Below, in pieces: positions 30,541-45,975 of a stretch of DNA of 46,894 bases. The stretch comes from Vitrella brassicaformis (Eukaryota > Sar > Vitrellaceae): assembly GCA_001179505.1 (NCBI GenBank), contig CDMY01000451.1, positions 1-46,894 of the forward strand, given 5' to 3'. A program made the position numbers and the translations under genes. Every line of letters starts with the position of its first letter. Position 1 is the first letter of the stretch. The notes beneath the pieces are model-generated. The model saw only the letters and a program-made list of their open reading frames with translations. It was not told the origin of the DNA and ran no database searches.

Positions 30541-32061
30541 TCATGGCACTGGGCCGAGCGTCGCATCTTCGAGCCCGAATCGCCTCAGCAGCTGCCGCAC
30601 ACGAGCCATGGTGACAGGGAACCGCTCCCCATTAGTCACCCCACCGGCCACCTCTACCTCGCTCGTCCTGACCACAATTTGCAAGTCGATAAGACCTCCC
30701 AGGTGTACGGAGGCCACCAAACCACCAGCCAGTAGTAGCACCACAACACGTCTGGGCTCGTACGAAACTGGCTGCCTTGGCGGCTTCTCCTCTGACTCTC
30801 GCATGTCGATGACGACAATGTCAGGCTCGCAGGTGAAGGAATCGCTCAGGACTAGCGCTGCGTAGTGTCGGAAAGCACGACAGCTCGTCCTGACTTTGAG
30901 GGTGATCTTCCTGGCGCGATTGACATGGTTGAGTCCCAGCAGCTTGTCAAGGGCAAAGGCGCTGAATGAACGGTAGACGCGATCGGTCCATTTGGATGAG
31001 AGTGGGAAGCGGCCCCCGCTGTTGACTGGCGGGTCACTGGGGCAATAGATAAGCCGGCCGAGAATAAGCCGCCACAGCTCGTTCCTCTCGACGATGCGGA
31101 ACTGCCTCTCGCCGATGGCATACCACTGCACTAGCCTGCTCCTTGCGTGCAGCAAGAAGACCATGAGCGACACATAGAGGAGGCAGGCCGTAAGGATCAC
31201 GCCCGCGTCCGCGTAGATGCAGGTAAGGCCGGCACCAATCCACCGCAAGGCAAGCAAGTTGTCATGCGGAGCCTTGAGGATGTCATCAAGATAGAAAGAC
31301 AGCGTAAGGCGCACGAGTAACCAGACCCACAGCAGCACATAGATCACGTAGACGGCTGCCGTCAGGAGTCGCTGCAGCAGGCTGGTGGGGATAACAAAGA
31401 CATCGGTCTTCCGTCTGCAGCCCTCGGTCAGCTGCAGTTGCAGCTGTTGACTGCTAGCCCCACTGCAGAGCAGACCGCCAAATGTCGTGTAGACGGCCAT
31501 GGCAGCGGGCAGCCGATGGAAAGTCGCCTTGTCGGGCACATGAGCCGCCACACTCTCAGCCGACAGCACCATAGGCAGCTGGCCAGCCGCACCCCAGGCA
31601 CTCGCCACCCTGATAAATGTGGCCATCATGCGCCACTCAGCCGCCCGCTCGATGACATAGGCACAGCGAGCGAGATATCCAAATCGCGAGAGGGATGGTG
31701 GCAGGACAGGAGCCGACGGGTCGACGCCGCGGTCCCTCTCCACATCGATAAGGCCGGTGAGCTGCTGCTGGGCCAGGCAGCTGTTGATGCGACCGAGAAG
31801 GAACGCTTCATCGATCAGCCGAGCGCCGTAAGCCTTGCCGACCGCCCGGAGCCTCACGGCATCGTCGACAGGCAGTAGAGGGATGACCACACGGGCGAAG
31901 ACGTCAGCAGGAAGCCCTTGGTCAGCTCCAGCACTACCGATGGCGACCGATAGCTCAGTGGTGGAATCATCCTCCTCAGTGGATGTCGACAGCAACTGAC
32001 GATGGTCGGCCACTCGCCGATAAGAGAAACGAGACGTCCACCACCGCAGCAGCCAAATCAT
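30541..32061 (-). CDS. Intronless F-box-like membrane protein
   Basis: Single 506-codon open frame from ATG 32,061 to 30,541, the only long intronless gene in the window. An F-box-like motif lies at residues about 49-80 (GLPADVFARVVIPLLPVDDA followed by VRLRAVGKAYGARL). Two strong hydrophobic segments follow at about 232-256 (VYVIYVLLWVWLLVRLTLSF) and about 280-305 (GVILTACLLYVSLMVFLLHA), and a weaker one near the C-terminus (VVVLLLAGGLVASVHLGGLI). F-boxes usually recruit SKP1 of SCF ubiquitin ligases; a membrane-anchored F-box protein could act on membrane substrates, but that is inference. I do not recognise the C-terminal half. Lack of introns in an intron-rich neighbourhood may point to retroposition or recent origin. 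Confidence 0.7.
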   Translation of the reverse strand: MIWLLRWWTSRFSYRRVADHRQLLSTSTEEDDSTTELSVAIGSAGADQGLPADVFARVVIPLLPVDDAVRLRAVGKAYGARLIDEAFLLGRINSCLAQQQLTGLIDVERDRGVDPSAPVLPPSLSRFGYLARCAYVIERAAEWRMMATFIRVASAWGAAGQLPMVLSAESVAAHVPDKATFHRLPAAMAVYTTFGGLLCSGASSQQLQLQLTEGCRRKTDVFVIPTSLLQRLLTAAVYVIYVLLWVWLLVRLTLSFYLDDILKAPHDNLLALRWIGAGLTCIYADAGVILTACLLYVSLMVFLLHARSRLVQWYAIGERQFRIVERNELWRLILGRLIYCPSDPPVNSGGRFPLSSKWTDRVYRSFSAFALDKLLGLNHVNRARKITLKVRTSCRAFRHYAALVLSDSFTCEPDIVVIDMRESEEKPPRQPVSYEPRRVVVLLLAGGLVASVHLGGLIDLQIVVRTSEVEVAGGVTNGERFPVTMARVRQLLRRFGLEDATLGPVP

Positions 32062-32673
32062 TATTTGTCAGCTGTCGGTGAGGGAGGGACACAGAGACCT
32101 CAGCAAGCAGCAGAAGCTGAGAAGCTTCCATGCTGTGTACCTGTTCGGCTCTCTCGATGATAGGGCTCGTGTGCGTGTGATGCTCTCTATGCTCTGTTGA
32201 CCTTCTTCGCTCAGCTGGGGCTCACACAGACTTCCCTCATCGCAGCTGCGCCTGACAGGACATGAACAGACATCGCATGTTTTGGAAGATCCCACACACG
32301 TGTGCATTCATGGTTCCTTTGCTCCCATTTCCGACCCCTCCTCACCTCCAGAAACGCCATTCGGCTCCATCTCTGGCGATCGCAAAGCTCGCAGCAGCGG
32401 GCATAACGCGGCTCTGCTGGGCTTTTCCTCTTCCCATTCATCGCAATGGACAGCCTCACAGAGCGAACGGGAAAAAAGCTTCGTGGTCCGTCGAGAATCA
32501 GAGACGGGGAATGATGATAAGTTTTAACGCCAAGCCATGATAAGCTTTTTTCCGACGGATCCGATTCTTGCGCTTACCACCCTTCTCCCCGCGCTTTCCG
32601 TTCCCCGCTCACTCCTGTTCTTCTCGCCTCTCTACCGGCCGCAACGTCGCCGACAGCCCGCTATGATTAATCA
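32062..32673. promoter_or_regulatory. Spacer between two divergent genes
   Basis: 612 bp between start codons at 32,061 (-) and 32,674 (+). No coding region recognised. AT-richer sequence immediately precedes both starts ('ttattt' at 32,061-32,066 and 'atgattaatca' before 32,674). Confidence 0.4.
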
Positions 32674-34481
32674 ATGGAGCAGACCACCCTTGCCGAGCAG
32701 TCACAGCAGCCAGAAGAGCCCACCACCGAGGAGCAGTCACAGCAAGAGCAGCAACAGGCGGGGCGGCGGGGCGGCGGGGAGGCGTCGAGTGCGGACCGAC
32801 CTGACATGACGAATGGCTCGCACAGCCAGTCGCTCCCTGCCGGCCGGCCGTACCGGCCGATGCCCCATGACCGGACGTTCGGGGATTTCATGAAGGCGGC
32901 GAGGCGAGGCGGTACATGCAATCAGCAGAGAAAGGAAATGAGGCTGAAGCGCCGGGAGGAGGAGCAGGAGAGGAGGGCGGCGGCAGCAGCTGCTGCAAGT
33001 GCGGAGGACGCCGCCGAGGTGAGAGGAGTCACCGCTTCACTATCGATTACCTTCCTGCCCATCCACTCCCGTACATGCCTCGTGTCTTGGTTGTCTGTAT
33101 CTGTCTGTCTGTCTGTCTGTCTGTCTGTGTCTCATATGTATCTCAGGAGCCCCCCGCTCGTGGCGAGGAGGGTGAAGTTGAAGATGCGCAGTCGCAGAAC
33201 GGCGTCACCGAGGAGGCAGCAGCACGGGCCGACGAGCAGGCAGGAGAGGGAGAGGGAGAGGAAGATGGAGAGAGGACGGCCGAGTCGCGAGGAGAGGCTG
33301 AGGGCGAGGGCGAGGGTGAGGCTGCCGAGGACATCACCTCCCCGCTCGACGACAGCACCGGCATCTCCGCACCGGCGGCTGCTGGCGACATCTCCCACTT
33401 CCCTGCGCCCACCGTCCAGCCCTCCAAGTCGTCCACGGTGCCCCCGCCCGCCCCTGCTGCTCCCACCCCTCCGGCCGCTCCCCTCTCGCCACCCCCAGTG
33501 CGCGCCAAGGAGGATGAGACGGGCGGTCCACCCCTACCAGCATCTTCTGCCTCTCAGCCTGACGACACTCGACAGCCTGACGGGCCCGTGACCCCCAACA
33601 CCGACAGAGATGCAGCCCACCAGCCCCCTCACCACCACCAGCACCACCACCGAGGTTCGCCACCCCCACGACGAGGCCGAGGGGGCCGCCCACCGCCCGG
33701 CTCTCACTGGCGGCCTGTGCGCGAGGGAGGAGACGACAGCCCCCGACAAGCCGACCGGGAGGAGCCCAGCAGCGGCGGCTACGGGCATGTCAAGCGAGGG
33801 ACGGGGCGGGGCGGCGGGGAGGCGTCGAGTGCGGACCGACCTGACATGACGAATGGCTCGCACAGCCAGTCGCTCCCTGCCGGCCGGCCGTACCGGCCGA
33901 TGCCCCATGACCGGACGTTCGGGGATTTCATGAAGGCGGCGAGGCGAGGCGGTACATGCAATCAGCAGAGAAAGGAAATGAGGCTGAAGCGCCGGGAGGA
34001 GGAGCAGGAGAGGAGGGCGGCGGCAGCAGCTGCTGCAAGTGCGGAGGACGCCGCCGAGGTGAGAGGAGTCACCGCTTCACTATCGATTACCTTCCTGCCC
34101 ATCCACTCCCGTACATGCCTCGTGTCTTGGTTGTCTGTATCTGCTCTGCGTCTCATATCTCAGGAGCCCCAGGGCAGCACCGCCCAGTCGCAGCACGGCG
34201 TCACCGCACCAACCATGACGCAGATGCCCACCGAGAAGGCCGCTCCCCTCTCGCCACCGGCAGTGCAGGCCAAGGACACCAACACCACGCAGGAGGGGGC
34301 AGTGGTGGTGGACGGCAAGGGTGGGGCTGCCGCACCGGCGGCTGCTGGTGCACTGGCTGGGCCGTGGTGGGGTGCGTTGGGGAGGGTGGTGGAGTGGTTC
34401 TTCCCTGCACCGGTGCCCTCCCCATCCAATGATATGTTGACATATGAATGGATGGGTGCACGTGTGCGTGGCCGTAAATGA
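32674..34481 (+). CDS. Disordered protein with an exact internal duplication
   Basis: Not a recognised family. From ATG 32,674 (MEQTTLAEQSQQPEEPTTEE) it encodes a Gln/Glu-rich start, then a segment RPYRPMPHDRTFGDFMKAAR followed by a basic/acidic helix with KEMRLKRREEEQERR and poly-Ala. After an intron (phase 0) comes a long Glu/Gly/Pro-rich region with poly-His (HHHQHHH), then the same segment again, the same intron start, and an end VVEWFFPAPVPSP ... TGA at 34,481. The only well-ordered parts look like the duplicated RTFGDFMKAARRGG motif plus helix. The arginine/glutamate helix suggests RNA or chromatin association, but this is a guess. No signal peptide. Confidence 0.65.
32765..33103. repeat. 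339-bp exact repeat, copy 1
   Basis: Identical to 33,805-34,143 (offset 1,040). It spans the end of exon 1 and the first part of the following intron, so it was duplicated at DNA level. Confidence 0.95.
33101..33128. repeat. (TCTG)n in an intron
   Basis: About six TCTG units in the first intron copy. The second intron copy lacks this array, and the 339-bp identity ends exactly where it starts. Confidence 0.9.
33805..34143. repeat. 339-bp exact repeat, copy 2
   Basis: No mismatch to copy 1, including intron sequence, which implies a very recent duplication or ongoing gene conversion. Confidence 0.95.
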
Positions 34482-35272
34482 GTAAGTGGTGTGCCCGGTG
34501 CCACTGTGCCGTTCATGGAAAGGGATTCATGTATGTGATTTGTGATGTAATGTGATGTGATGTGATGTGTGTGCGGTGTCGTGTGCTTTGTGCTTTGTGC
34601 GACTGCCTGCCTGACTGCTCGCCTGCCTGCCTGTCTGTCCTTACTGTCTGGCTGTTTCAATGTTGAATGGATGGATGGACAGGGAGAGGGAGGGAGGGAG
34701 GGAGGGAGAGAGTCATCTCTGCCTACATTTTATATCTGACGGCAGTTCAATGACTGGTTGGAGACATACATGCAGAGACCTTCCCGATGAGGGGCAAGCA
34801 TTCACACCGATAACCATGGATGCGATGTCCATATACAGTCGCCATGTGCAAAAGGGCCCACACACATCCATCCATCCACCCGTCCGTCAGCAAACACGTC
34901 ACTGCAGACCCTCTGTACATGAATTTGTCGCACTCCCACTGTTGCCCTCCAACAACAGCACTATTGCCCGCCGGAGAAAGGGGGTGCACGTGGTGGGGAG
35001 GGGGCGATCGTCATAGAAAGAGGTTATGGTGGGTTTGTGAGTGTCAGTGGTCAGTTTGCGGTTGTGTGTGTAGTGTGTGCCTTTTCAATCTGCCTTCCTG
35101 CCTGCCTGCCTGCCTGGGTGTCGGCCTGGATGGCAGACACACACACACACACACAGCTAGGGAGCCGCTGCAGCGCGTGTGTCATCTCTATTCTACTTTG
35201 CTGCCTACGTGCAGGATGGATTGCCTGGCCGAGGCGTATGGATGGACGGTGGCCGAGTGTGGCAGAATGAGA

Positions 35273-35397
35273 GCTAGATGAGAGACATCAGGGCTTTGCA
35301 ATGGTTTGCAACGAACCTTTGCTTCAACAGGCGAATGGCCTCGTTTGTCTGTCATCGATGGGCAAAGGCATCATCATGCAACGCACCCCAATCAACC
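35273..35397. repeat. Dispersed 125-bp repeat, copy 2
   Basis: Second copy of the repeat at 29,921-30,045, same orientation, about 94% identical. No target-site duplication or terminal inverted repeat was seen. Confidence 0.9.
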
Positions 35398-36580
35398 GAT
35401 CAAGCCACTAATGCCACACGCCAGACGCACACTGGATGGATGGACAGACTGCATGCTAAAAAGTTATGTTCCTTCTGTCTCTCCCCCTCCCTCTCCCATG
35501 TGCAACGACGCAGCAGACGTACGAGCGGACGGATGGAGGGTGGGTGGGTGTGATGTGTGATGTGGCACGTGTGCGGCTGACTGACTAAAGGAAGAGTCAG
35601 AGGGAAGGCAGACAGACTGCAGAGTGGAGTGAATGGGAAAAAGGGTGGGTGCGTGGGTGGGTGGATGGATGGACTTCCGCATCGCCACACCACACCACAC
35701 CACACCAAACGCCCTCACAACACGTGTTGGTAATCTCGCCCCCACACACATGTATGTCGAAAGCCTTCCTCCCCAAAGCACCCATCCTTCCCTTGTGTGT
35801 GTGTGTCGGTGGTTGTGAGGCGCATCACAACACGACAAACCAGATGAGCCCCTTCTCAGCACCTTGGATGTGCAGTTAAGTGCGTCATCCGGGCGGCCAT
35901 GGTATGATGCGCCTCAGCAACATACGACGGCAACAGAGAGGATCAACCAACCAGACAAACCGAAAAGCGGCATCATTGTACAACACCAGCCTTGTCTTTG
36001 TCCTTCGCATGTGCTGTCTTGATTCCGTTCGTTCTGCCTTCCTGTCTCTGCTGCCCGTTGCATTGCATTCCGTAGCACAATGGTGGCCATCAGCAGACTC
36101 GATGTGCGAGGCTGCCTGTGGCTCAGCATTGAGCCACACAATGAAGAACGCACAGCAGTGTGGGAAAGGCAAGGCAACACAGCAGACCATCTCACCCCCC
36201 CTCCACGTGTGAGTGAGTGTGTCCGTATCCTTGCTATCAACATCCACACATGCGACGAAGGAACGGCGGTCTGCGGCCTCTCGTCAAGAGACCCGACAGC
36301 CCGGCAACGGTCCGGCGACCAAGTGGCCGACCGCGCCCACCATAACACACGCTCACTCCCAATGCCCACTGTGAGAATCAAAAGCGAGGCGGGTGTTTTT
36401 GGGTCAGTAAGGGTGAGTAGTCAGGCGGCCTCTCTCTGTTTTGTGCTGTGTGTTGTGCGTTGGCTCCTTCCTTGCTGATGTCTCATGTGGTCTTCCGTCC
36501 ATCAATCAGCTGTGTTTGGGTGTCAGGCAGGCAAGTAGTAGTAGAGAGGAATAGAATGGAAGAGTAGAGTAGAGAGTGGG

Positions 36581-36605
36581 CTCCAGAACTGCTGTAGTTC
36601 TGGAG
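36581..36605. other. Perfect 10-bp stem hairpin
   Basis: CTCCAGAACT, a five-base loop GCTGT, then AGTTCTGGAG. A partial echo (cagaactgctgttagtt) follows at about 36,625. It could form in RNA or DNA, but no flanking gene explains it. Confidence 0.7.
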
Positions 36606-38010
36606 TAGTAGTAGGAGGGAGGTCAGAACTGCTGTTAGTTAAAAGAGGTCTTTTTTCATGGTCATAGCGTCCATCCATCCATCCATCCATCTGTCGGTCC
36701 GTCACGCACTGATGTGCGACGGACGCTCACCCACACATAGATAGACACACAGGTAGCTACGGCGTGAAAAACAGACCAGCAAGAGAACCCTACACACAGA
36801 CACGGACACACGCCAATCAACCAACCATGCCAGACAGACAAAAGGTGAGTGCGTCCAAATATGGATCGAATCGACAGTGGTGGCTTGGCTTGCCCTGCCC
36901 TGCCCCCTCTCTCCTCTCCAGTGGTGGTAGCCCACGGGTTAACCGACACTCTCGATGCAGTCATGCAGCATAACACATGAACCAGCAAGTGCCGCCCGGG
37001 CAAGCACTGTGCGACCGCCTCACCACCACCACCACCCAAGCACCCACAGCACCCTCAACACCCTCAAGACACACACACACACACACGCACGCACACGCGC
37101 ACGACATCCACCCACACGCACACGAAGACATCACAGAGTTAACTCCCTCGCCATTTCCCTGCCGCCCTTTCCTACACCACACGAGCGGCGCTTAGCAGAT
37201 TAGTCTACACGCGCACGCCCGTCACGCACACACGCACATCGGGGCATTCACGCAGCAAAAGGGCAAAGAGCGGGATATAGCCAGGAACAACGCGAGAGAG
37301 CGGTTCAAACGAAAAATACGTCGCGCAAGCGCAACGTATCGACAACAGGGGCAGTGGGCTAGGCAGGCAGCGACCAGCCGATTGGCTGTCGGCTGCTCGC
37401 ATCGCTGGGCTGGCCTGGCCTGCCCTAGACGACCCCTCCCCTCTCTCTCCCTCTCCTCTGCGTGCTGTGCTCACAGCATATGGGCAAACGCACACAGTGT
37501 GCCCCTGTCGCTGCTCTGCAACGTACTAGCAGGCGACAGGACATTTGGACCCACAGGACCCTCAGACAGAACAAACGCACGAACGAATGAACGATAGATG
37601 GATGGATGAATCGCCCCAATCCATCCATCCGTCCATCCCCCCTTGCATGCAAGTCATGGGCGCCCCCCTCCCCACACACAGACAGACAGACAGACAGACA
37701 CTTAGGTAGTTGAAAGCATTCTTCGGCAGCCAGACAGCCAGCCAGCCAGAGAGAGAGAGAGAGGGACGGACGGACAGACGGACACACCGGCAGGGTTTGC
37801 AGGGAGTGGGGCGCGCACACGACAGCAACCAAGCACGCAAGGGGCAGGTAGCCGTATGAACGAATGAACGAATCAGGTCAATCAGTGAATTCTCATCTGA
37901 TCTGTACACACCAAACACACGGGGAGTAAAAAAGCTCTTTCTGCCCCTCTCCCTCCTCCTCTATCCCTATGTTTCCTTTCTAGGAGAAAACAGGGCAGGG
38001 CGGGGCGGCG

Positions 38011-38932
38011 CTAAAATTCGCACCAGTAAGTGTCGTGCTGGTGCAACCTGGCAGCAGCGCCGCCCGACGCCATCTGCATCATCCCTCCCCGCCCCTCCCC
38101 AAACGCAAAATCACACAGACTATTGACACAGAAAACGTCGCCCTCTCCCCCACTACCACCATCACCCACTCCCCCACCCGCCGCCGCATCGACGTCCATC
38201 TTGGAGGCCTTGGTCGTGACGAAAAAGTTGTCGACCTCCCTCTCCAGCTCCATCTGCTGCGCCAGCTGCCGCGAAACCGCCATCTTCTTCAGAGGCCGCC
38301 GGTCGTCGCACACTGAGAGCTGCAGAGGGTGCTTGGTGCCCCTCGTGTGGCGGCAGTCGCGCATGCTCTCGTCGTCGGTGCTGATGGCTTCGTCCTCTTC
38401 CATGATGGGCGTGAGGGACGGCAGGGACGACGCGAAGAGGCTGGAGGGGGAGGGGGAGGGCGGAGAGGGGGTGAGCGGGGAGATGGAGGGTTTGGGGAGG
38501 GACAGGGGCGCCCATGTGTCGAGGGGGGTGGGAGGAGGGGCCTGGGTGGTGCCAGTGACCGCAGAGAGGCTGGTCAGGCACTCGAGAATCGACGGGTGGA
38601 GAGAAGCAGGATCTGCATACCCACACACACGCACAAGCAACGAAGCTCACGCAAGCCCATGTATGAGATCTGAGCTGTCCACTGGCCTCTCTGCCCGTGA
38701 GACACAGCATGTAGAGCCTCTCCAGTCACCCTCGCTCACCTATCTGTCCCTGAACGCAGTGAATCGAACCATCAGGGGCTCGCACTATCCCAGCCTACAA
38801 AAAGGAAGCAACCAAGCACACACACGTCACCATAGCTGTCTCCCCGACGCCTTCATGTGCCTCCGTCCCTTCGGTGTGCGGGCGTACCTGCTGCGCAAGC
38901 TCGGCGGGCGTCGGGGTGCGAAGGAAACACAT
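38011..38932 (-). CDS. Small uncharacterised, probably nuclear protein
   Basis: Exons chain in phase from ATG 38,932: MCFLRTPTPAELAQQ, AGIVRAPDGSIHCVQGQI, AQISYMGLHPASLHPSILEC, then a large last exon ending WCEF-stop at 38,011. The last exon has a Pro/Ser-rich stretch, an acidic patch (IMEEDEAISTDDESM), a basic patch DDRRPLKKM that could be a nuclear signal, a short helix (SRQLAQQMELEREVDNFF), and a Gly-rich tail. I do not recognise the family. The gene is head to head with the PRP4 kinase gene, 293 bp apart, which may hint at co-expression but does not give a function. Confidence 0.6.
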
Positions 38933-39225
38933 TGGCTAGCCAAATGTCGGGCGAATGGTCAACTAACGGTGGATGAAGTATGCGGGAGGCCGTCCTTTCG
39001 ATTCTTTCTCTCCTCCTTCCTCTGCGAGCTTGGAATTTTCAAGCTTGCGTTTGTGAAGGGGAGGAGAGGCGAAGACGTGTGTTTGTTGGTGTGCAAACGT
39101 GCGTGAGATCCAGTTGGTGCCGTGTGTTGCTCCTCGCACTTTTGAAGACAGTGTTGAGGGGTAGACAGCCATCTACCCGGAGGGAGGGAGTCTCATATCT
39201 TTGCGCCACTGCGCCATTGTGACAC
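38933..39225. promoter_or_regulatory. Shared spacer of the PRP4 divergent pair
   Basis: 293 bp between start codons at 38,932 (-) and 39,226 (+). No repeat runs or obvious TATA box. It should contain both promoters. Confidence 0.45.
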
Positions 39226-43714
<4,489 letters not shown>

Positions 43715-44645
43715 GCGGAATCAACGAGACGACATTATTGGGCCAGGACAGGAAGGGGAGGCCCATGCTGTTGCTGCTTTGTACCATGTTTGTAGGCTAT
43801 CTCTGTATCTCCATAGCAGATGGTCAGAGGGAGGGGACCGACCGTGGCCATGGCTGGCGGCAGTTTTTGAGAAACCGAGACACATTATGCAGTGGGTGAC
43901 CTTCGTGTGGTGGGGGTGGGCGGGGGTGTGTGGGCGATGGTTCTCTGCTGCTCGGTGCTGACGTGTTGTTACAGGGGAGCTGTGCTGTGTCGCCACGCGA
44001 GCAGCCATTGGACGGATCGTGCACACGACACGAGAAGGGGCGAGGCGACCGACGGAGGCAAGACAGCAACACGAGCACATAGGCAGCATGGGTGTGTATG
44101 CGGGCGGGGGGGTTCGTTGATGGATTGACAATTACAGGAGGGCGGCGGCTGTGTGTTGGCTCCGCGCGCGGCGACCGGTTCACACATCCATCGACCGACA
44201 CAGGGAGCCACAATCCATTCATCAAACCGACGAACGAACGAACGAACGACACACTCGACGTGTTATCTTCGTGTTGTGTGGTGAGGGCACTGTTCGGCCG
44301 ACGGTGGGCGTCGAGACGTCAGTCACCCCCCTTCCCTCCCTCTCTATAATGCTATGTGATGGTATTTTCCCGCCACAATACGATATCGATCGATCCATAC
44401 GTTCACACCGACTTGGCTTGGCTTGTATGCTGTGCTCACTGGCTGCAGTCCTCGAATCCCTACCCACAGAGCCAAGGTTGGGTGGGCACACCTCCCTGAC
44501 TCACCTGTCCCCCTTCTCTCTGCAGCAGTGTAGATGGCGTGAGGTGGCGTGCTGTGGTACTCTAGCTAGCGTAACTGAAAGTCTATTGTATATGCCGGCC
44601 GGGTCGGTCTGGGTGTCTGTCTGTCTGTCTGTCTGTCTGTTTCCC

Positions 44646-44685
<40 letters not shown>

Positions 44686-45110
44686 TGTGTGTCCTTGCGT
44701 GGCGTGCGATTTTCATGGCGCAAGAATGAGTGGACGGACGGAACTGTTGCTGCATGGTGCGATGCGCTGCGCGCGTGTGTGTGAGTGAATGCATCTCTAC
44801 CTACCTGCTTCGCTCTTTCCGGAGCTTCTCTAGCAATTCACTACACTCTAATTGACCAAACCACAGCGAGCGTCCCTCCGTCACCCACACGCCATACAAA
44901 CACACACACACACACACACACAACACGCGCCTTGCGATGCATCTGCTCCATCCATCCATCCAGCTGCTCGACGCACATAAGACGGCCTTTCTGTGTTCCT
45001 ACAAGCCGGCAGCCGTGAGGAATGCGTAAGCGACTGACAGCCACGAAGGCCACCGCCCCCCTCCCACAACTCCACTGACGATTGCTGCCGCTGCACATAA
45101 CCGGACACGC
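43715..45110. other. Intergenic, low-complexity
   Basis: No gene recognised between the PRP4 stop and the secreted-protein gene. It contains (AACG)n at about 44,229-44,248, (TCTG)n at 44,615-44,640, (CT)n at 44,650-44,681 and (CA)n at about 44,898-44,922. Confidence 0.6.
44615..44681. repeat. Compound (TCTG)n / (CT)n microsatellite
   Basis: About six TCTG units, a short spacer 'ttccctgcat', then about 16 CT units. Intergenic, one of the longest simple repeats in the window. Confidence 0.95.
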
Positions 45111-45113
45111 AGC

Positions 45114-45803
45114 CTACACACACACAGATGACACGTGCTCAGCAGAGAGTTCGTCTGTGTGAGTGTTGGGAGGGCAAGGGGATTCCATGGATACCTGCAG
45201 TGACACCACACTGGTGCGATTGGCGTTGAGCGGTGCGAGGGAGGCCTCGAAGGCCAGCAGCTCCCCGGAACAGCAGTTTGCAGCCGAGAATGGGTTCCTC
45301 ATGACGCCCTCTCGACACATACACCCCTCATGCAACGTCGTGTTGTCGCCCGCACTCTTGAGGCAGTTCTGCAGGGTGATGGCGTCCAGTTCGGCCGTGC
45401 CCTTGTATAGCTCCTGACCCAATTTGGCCACGCACATCTCTGCCGCGGGCGGCAAAGTGCCGTGGAGGTCCCGATATGAGTCGAAGCCCAGCAGCCGGAT
45501 GACGTCGAGATTGGGGTTGTTGTCGGTCTCGGTCAGCCACGCATTTCCCAGGTTTGGCTCTCTGTCTTCGTCTGCTGCTGTCGTGATATTTGCGGACTCG
45601 TTCTTGATGCCTTGTGAGGTCTTTGCAATGCTCGCCATGGTGGAAAGCTCCTCAAGGGGCGCCTTGACGGCAAGGATGCCTGCATCTGTGGGTGCGGCCT
45701 TGCGGAAGGAAGATGCCGACGGCGGTAGGCGGTTCGCACCACAGCGGATGGCCAAAACCGCCGCAAAAGTGACGACCAAGAGTGTCGCTGACGACCACGC
45801 CAT
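45114..45803 (-). CDS. Secreted or surface protein, uncharacterised
   Basis: ATG at 45,803 opens with a signal peptide (MAWSSATLLVVTFAAVLAIR) cut near CGA. The mature part has possible N-glycosylation sites (NES, NIT, NTT, NRT) and a cysteine-bearing C-terminal half (EMCVAKLGQELYKG, LQNCLKSAG, EGCMCREG, ANCCSGELLAFEA). I do not recognise the family. Read without splicing it ends SSVCV-stop near 45,114. A GTATCC donor after VSLQ (about 45,197) and an acceptor near 45,117 would instead join a further cysteine-containing exon, so the 3' end may lie below 45,100. Secretory pathway localisation is inferred from the leader. The gene is head to head with the membrane protein gene at 45,976. Confidence 0.6.
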   Translation of the reverse strand: MAWSSATLLVVTFAAVLAIRCGANRLPPSASSFRKAAPTDAGILAVKAPLEELSTMASIAKTSQGIKNESANITTAADEDREPNLGNAWLTETDNNPNLDVIRLLGFDSYRDLHGTLPPAAEMCVAKLGQELYKGTAELDAITLQNCLKSAGDNTTLHEGCMCREGVMRNPFSAANCCSGELLAFEASLAPLNANRTSVVSLQVSMESPCPPNTHTDELSAEHVSSVCV

Positions 45804-45975
45804 CCACACACACGCGAAAGAGCCGCGCTTTATACCATCGATGCTCCTCCCCCTCTGTAAACGCTTTGGCCCGGATGGAGCTCGCTAAGCTCCCTGAAGA
45901 AAAACCTCTAGATCCTTTCGTTTTCCGCCTTTCCCTCCGTTGTTTGGTCCGCGGATCGCACGAAAAGCATCAGGC
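45804..45975. promoter_or_regulatory. Divergent spacer with a TATA-like element
   Basis: 172 bp between starts at 45,803 (-) and 45,976 (+). TATAAAG reads on the minus strand at 45,828-45,834, about 25 bp upstream of the minus ATG. That is close for a TATA box unless the leader is very short. Confidence 0.35.

Larger units (their letters stand above)
34482..38010. other. Long gene-poor stretch
   Basis: 3.5 kb without a gene I can support on either strand. It contains a 'tgatg' tract (34,541-34,570), GGGA/GGAT runs near 34,670-34,710, 'ccaca' pentamers (35,685-35,706), the second dispersed repeat (35,273-35,397), a perfect hairpin (36,581-36,605), CATC/GGAT tetranucleotides near 36,668-36,692, and CA/GACA runs at about 37,065-37,086 and 37,672-37,702. 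Short open frames here lack similarity and splice context. Confidence 0.55.

Noticed and set aside
35880-36480. Overlapping open frames on both strands in the gene-poor stretch
   Set aside because: No recognisable domain, no phase-consistent neighbouring exons, and both strands are open to a similar degree, as expected by chance at this GC content.
38740-38800. A tRNA B-box-like GGTTCGATTC on the minus strand
   Set aside because: The flanks do not form a T-stem, no matching A box or acceptor stem is seen, and the stretch is an in-phase exon (RAPDGSIHC).
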